Source: Dipodascopsis uninucleata var. uninucleata (Eukaryota > Ascomycota > Lipomycetes > Lipomycetales > Lipomycetaceae). Taken from it: 64,000 bases of DNA. A model generated the notes under the pieces. The model was not told the DNA's origin. It ran no database searches and was given only the letters and a program-made list of their open reading frames with translations. The DNA is taken from positions 124,001 to 188,000 of the forward strand of contig JAJLTO010000002.1 of NCBI GenBank assembly GCA_030568195.1. The letters are read 5' to 3'. Every line of letters starts with the position of its first letter. Within the stretch, counting starts at the first letter, position 1. Of the stretch, positions 60,877-64,000 are shown in pieces. The translations under genes and the position numbers were made by a program.

Positions 60877-61236
60877 ACGTAACATTTCTTGTTATTGAAA
60901 TATTGCGTGCTTCTGTACGTTTCATTATCGTTTTCGCTCGCGCTTTAGTTTTTGTTTGTTTCTAAACATTTCACCGTGGCATTTGGAGGCGTTTTATGCG
61001 AGATTAAAATTATAGGTCTATTCACTTTTGATAGTCCTTGTATGTATATATATGTGTAAATCATTCATAAAATTACCGCTCATTCTTTTTAAAATGAAGT
61101 ATTCTAATATTCAAGTCCCTGTTCAGTACAATCCTATATAATTACCATGTAAAACGCCAAAAAGACAACAAATAGTCACAATCCATTTATAAATAGTAGA
61201 AACACCATGACTGAAAGTTAAATTTTGATGAACCCA
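60877..61236. other. Convergent 3' region PPR/TAF13
   Basis: 360 nt shared by two convergent genes, AT-rich with possible polyadenylation signals. No ORF. Confidence 0.5.
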
Positions 61237-61777
61237 TTAACGCTCAGTTTTTTTCTCTTTATCGTTCACAGACTTTGAGAGCGACTTTCCTTCTGAATCA
61301 TCAAAAGTCTTTCGTGCTTCATGAATTTCCTTGGACAGCCTTTGAAGTTCCTCAACACGACCAAGCTTCCTGTAATCTCTTCTCAAGGCAAATTTGAAAT
61401 CGTCGACCTTTACTTTATTCCGATTTGTAGTTTTTGCCATTCTTGCTGCCTCGTGACACTAGAGGGTGGTTAACGTCGAACACGGTTCAATTATTACAAC
61501 AATAATAGGTCAGCTCACACACATACCATGTCAACTATATAATCCGTCAAGATATCTTCAAGACATGCAACTGACTCTCTCTCGGGATTTACCGAGTCTC
61601 CAAACGCATACATGAGAGCCCGAACTATAAATAATATATGTTAATGATATTGCTTCGTTCATTTGATAGCTGATTCAACGGCTCGCACACGGATTAAAAA
61701 CCACAATCCAGAAACTTACCGTCATTGGTAAAAAGATTTGCTCTCTTCCTTCTCTTTCCTATCAGTGACTCGGCCAT
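61237..61777 (-). CDS. TAF13: TFIID subunit TAF13
   Basis: Three exons, 61720-61777, 61527-61624 and 61237-61458, in phase, 125 residues. TAF13 forms a histone-fold pair with TAF11 inside TFIID and contacts TBP. Sequence features: a basic start AESLIGKRRKRANLF, then the histone fold NDVRALMYAFGDSVNPERESVACLEDILTDYIVDMCHEAARMA and KVKVDDFKFALRRDYRKLGRVEELQ, all nearly identical to the family pattern. The last 30 residues are charged. Length is typical of the core protein. Introns split the first helix and the middle of the fold. Confidence 0.95.
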
Positions 61778-62375
61778 GACTTCAATTCTAAATCATTAAG
61801 ATAACTCTAGTATGACTCCGGCTTTCGCGATGTCTCGAAAAAGGTAATCATTGAAAGGAAAATAAAATTGGCACTGCAATATACGAACTGGAGAAGGGTT
61901 AATATTTAAAATCCCATCACAAGTAATGCCCTGATCAGTTTCATGTCTATTCTAGCAATAATCCCAAGTATACGGATATCAACAGTTCAGTGAGTTATTT
62001 TATTATATAGACGTTGATTATAACGAAAGACTATTCACGGCTTACTGTTAGTTTCTTAATTAGTTTTCAACTGTAAAGTTGCCTTCATAATTGGACAATT
62101 CTTTAAAGCAAGTTGGTCAAGGCGAATTGCTTCTACAATCAACGGTAGCCTACGCAAGTAGTCATATATATACATATATATAACAATAGTTATAGTCCAA
62201 TTAACTATGGTAAACTACACCAATAAGCCTTAATATTGTGATTTTGATTCACTTGAACGGTAGAACTAACTCAACTGTAATATAGTCTGCGCTCTTCAAC
62301 TTTCAAGCTCTGTTACTGGTCATATTACTTATAATATGTACTGCAACATACGCGCACCAGGTAGTTCCTGCTATC
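61778..62375. other. Intergenic with a short AT microsatellite
   Basis: AT-rich spacer upstream of TAF13. A TA-rich microsatellite lies at about 62163-62182. No ORF supported. Confidence 0.5.
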
Positions 62376-62689
62376 ATGAACAGAAACAAAAATGGGTGAG
62401 TGAACTGCTAATCATCTTTTTAGTGTCATTTCCATTTTGCTACAAATCCTGTAATGCTAACTAGTATTATTAATGCGCCTAGAGTCTTCGGTGTATTTTG
62501 GAAAGCAGCAAGAATAGGTGAACGACTGAGTCCATATGTCTCTATATGCTGTATTATAATGGCTGTAAGTTTTTAGATATTAGTTTGTCATCCAGTCTTG
62601 TCGTCTCAAGTGAGCTATACAGAGAACTAAATAATGTGCAAGCAGTTTTCGCTATTCGTACAGTAAAATATCTCGACATAGTTCTTTAG
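62376..62689 (+). CDS. Putative small protein with one hydrophobic segment
   Basis: I do not recognise it. Three exons can be joined in frame: 62376-62395, 62465-62564 and 62615-62689 (64 residues). The first two join at a clean GTGAG donor and CTAG acceptor to give NAPRVFGVFWKAARIGERL followed by the hydrophobic stretch SPYVSICCIIMA. The donor after this (GTAAGT) is strong; the third exon is less certain. A short basic amphipathic start before a hydrophobic helix would suit a small mitochondrial inner-membrane subunit, but no family match is claimed. The gene sits convergently with UTP25, whose stop is under 200 nt away. Confidence 0.35.
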
Positions 62690-62874
62690 TGGAAAGTCGC
62701 TGAAATTGAAAGGGCCTATCAGAATAATTAATCTCTACAAATGCGAATCACAGGAGCCAATTACCATTTGTTGTACTACGTGCATTATGTCTACATAAGC
62801 ACGTAATAGCAAAATGTTCATATGCTTTTATCAGTTTTAATTCTCTTATATTACAAATACTTCATATATCTTAG

Positions 62875-64000
62875 CTACGAGAACTCAAATACTTCCCCTA
62901 TGCTATTACACATTTTTGTAACTCTAGAAGACCCCACAATCCTTTCTAGCTTTAGTACATCCCATTTTGAAAATAAAGCTTTTATTGAAATAGTACTTTC
63001 GTCGACATCATTTTTTCCAAGGGTCCGAAGTAAAAGCATGGCCAGTTCCACGTAGAATTTTGGATTATTAGGTAGACCATACATGAGAATCGTCTCCGCT
63101 CCTTTAATTTCATACCTTCTGAAATGGTGCAATCTCTCGGTGTAGAGCATTAGCTTGTATTTTCCATCCTTGAATAACGATCGAGCTCTAGTCACATCAG
63201 ATACAGGTGTGTACTCGCTAATTGCGCAAAAGGAAAAGTTATTAGCTCCAATCTTCTTGTCTATTTGATGCTCTTGTTCTAGGTAGTTCCTGATTCTAAC
63301 GAAATCGACGTATGATGGAATAAATATAATACATCCACCAGACGATGCCGACGTAGATCTAACTAATGAAGGTAAAACTTTTGTAGTGAAATATTTAAAT
63401 CTTCTATCAGGGTCTTCCTGAGGAGACGGACAATAAAATCTTACAAAAGACTTAAGACAAGTGTTAGATGACATTATGACAATAAATATACACTTTCTCT
63501 TACCTGCGTCAGGCCCTTGCCTACATCAGCGAGCACACCATTGCAGCTGGCATGAAATTTCACTTTGCCTTCAATATTATTCATAAAATTTGAAAATAAA
63601 CCATTGATTTCAGGAGTCACAAACTCTGAAAATACAATGGTTTGTCGGAAATACTTTGCCTGATTATCTAAATACCAATTTCTCACTCTACCAAAATCAC
63701 AGTCGTGAGATTCTCGAGGAATCAAATTGAGATGTTTAAATATGTGCTGGATGTGATCCCAGTTTTGCATGAGTAAGGCTTCGGCTTGATCTACGATAAC
63801 AACCTCTATTGAACTCAAGAAGTCAAAATCTCTCTTTTTGTCACTATATATAAATTTTAGTAAGAAAATTTTAAATTCTTTTTAATTAGTTATATATTCC
63901 ACTTACGTCGGATCACCAATAGCTAAGCGCAAACCAAGGGGACTTGCCACTATAATATCAGAATTATAAAACTGAGTGAACAATTTTATAGTTTTTCGAG
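62875..64000 (-). CDS. UTP25: rRNA-processing protein Utp25/DEF (3' part, 5' end beyond window)
   Basis: Partial gene: exons 62875-63450, 63504-63843 and the start of an exon from 63907 that runs off the right end. Utp25 is a DEAD-like but degenerate helicase-fold protein of the U3 SSU processome, in the nucleolus, needed for 18S rRNA processing. Visible family blocks: [50 protein letters not shown] (where [11 protein letters not shown] stands in for a DEAD box), [100 protein letters not shown] and [11 protein letters not shown]. The C-terminus is complete. The missing part is the acidic N-terminal domain and the first strands. Confidence 0.93.

Overview
The window looks like an AT-rich fungal nuclear contig. 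Genes lie on both strands and are cut by many short introns, mostly 50-115 nt, with GTAAGT-like donors and TAG/CAG acceptors. The gene set is fungal throughout: an ICE2-family ER protein, a Fus3/Kss1-type MAP kinase, Vfa1, an Oca/Siw14-type phosphatase, a UsgS-like membrane protein, a PHO84 phosphate transporter and a probable GPI-anchored aspartyl protease. I cannot fix the phylum. No rRNA, tRNA, CRISPR array or clearly recognisable transposon was found.

Layout. 0.6-7 kb (minus strand): a 2-oxoglutarate dioxygenase, an unrecognised Cys-containing protein, a protein of a fungal family often labelled BTB-domain transcription factor, and the Erv1 sulfhydryl oxidase. 7.6-13.7 kb (plus): SEC24 and the MAP kinase. 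13.7-17 kb: gene-poor DNA leading to PHO84. 19-30 kb: uroporphyrinogen-III synthase (minus), an acidic orphan protein (plus), then UsgS-like protein, 3-methyladenine DNA glycosylase, an MCT-type transporter and the CHL1/DDX11 helicase (all minus). 30.7-37.4 kb: RAE1/GLE2 (plus), ICE2 (minus), a tiny gene and an Oca-type phosphatase (plus). 40-41.7 kb: an Snf1-activating/CaMKK-like kinase (minus), flanked by a desert of about 6 kb. 47.7-64 kb is dense: chorismate synthase, VFA1, YVH1, an Hlj1-like J-protein, aspartyl protease, EFM6-like methyltransferase, mitoribosomal mS23, a PPR protein, TAF13, a small putative gene, and the 3' part of UTP25 running off the right end.

These are mainly housekeeping genes, with no obvious pathway cluster. 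Several start head to head over short spacers and may share promoters: ERV1/SEC24, HEM4/orphan, CHL1/RAE1, ICE2/small gene, ARO2/VFA1, YVH1/J-protein and mS23/PPR. The last pair joins two mitochondrial gene-expression functions. I rebuilt exon structures by hand from reading frame, splice sites and family motifs, and nearly all junctions keep frame. The most striking structural points are a 5-nt microexon that completes the Walker A motif of CHL1, a GC-AG intron inside the iron-binding motif of the dioxygenase, an unresolved 20-nt junction in the BTB-TF-like gene, and an Oca-type phosphatase without a readable catalytic loop.
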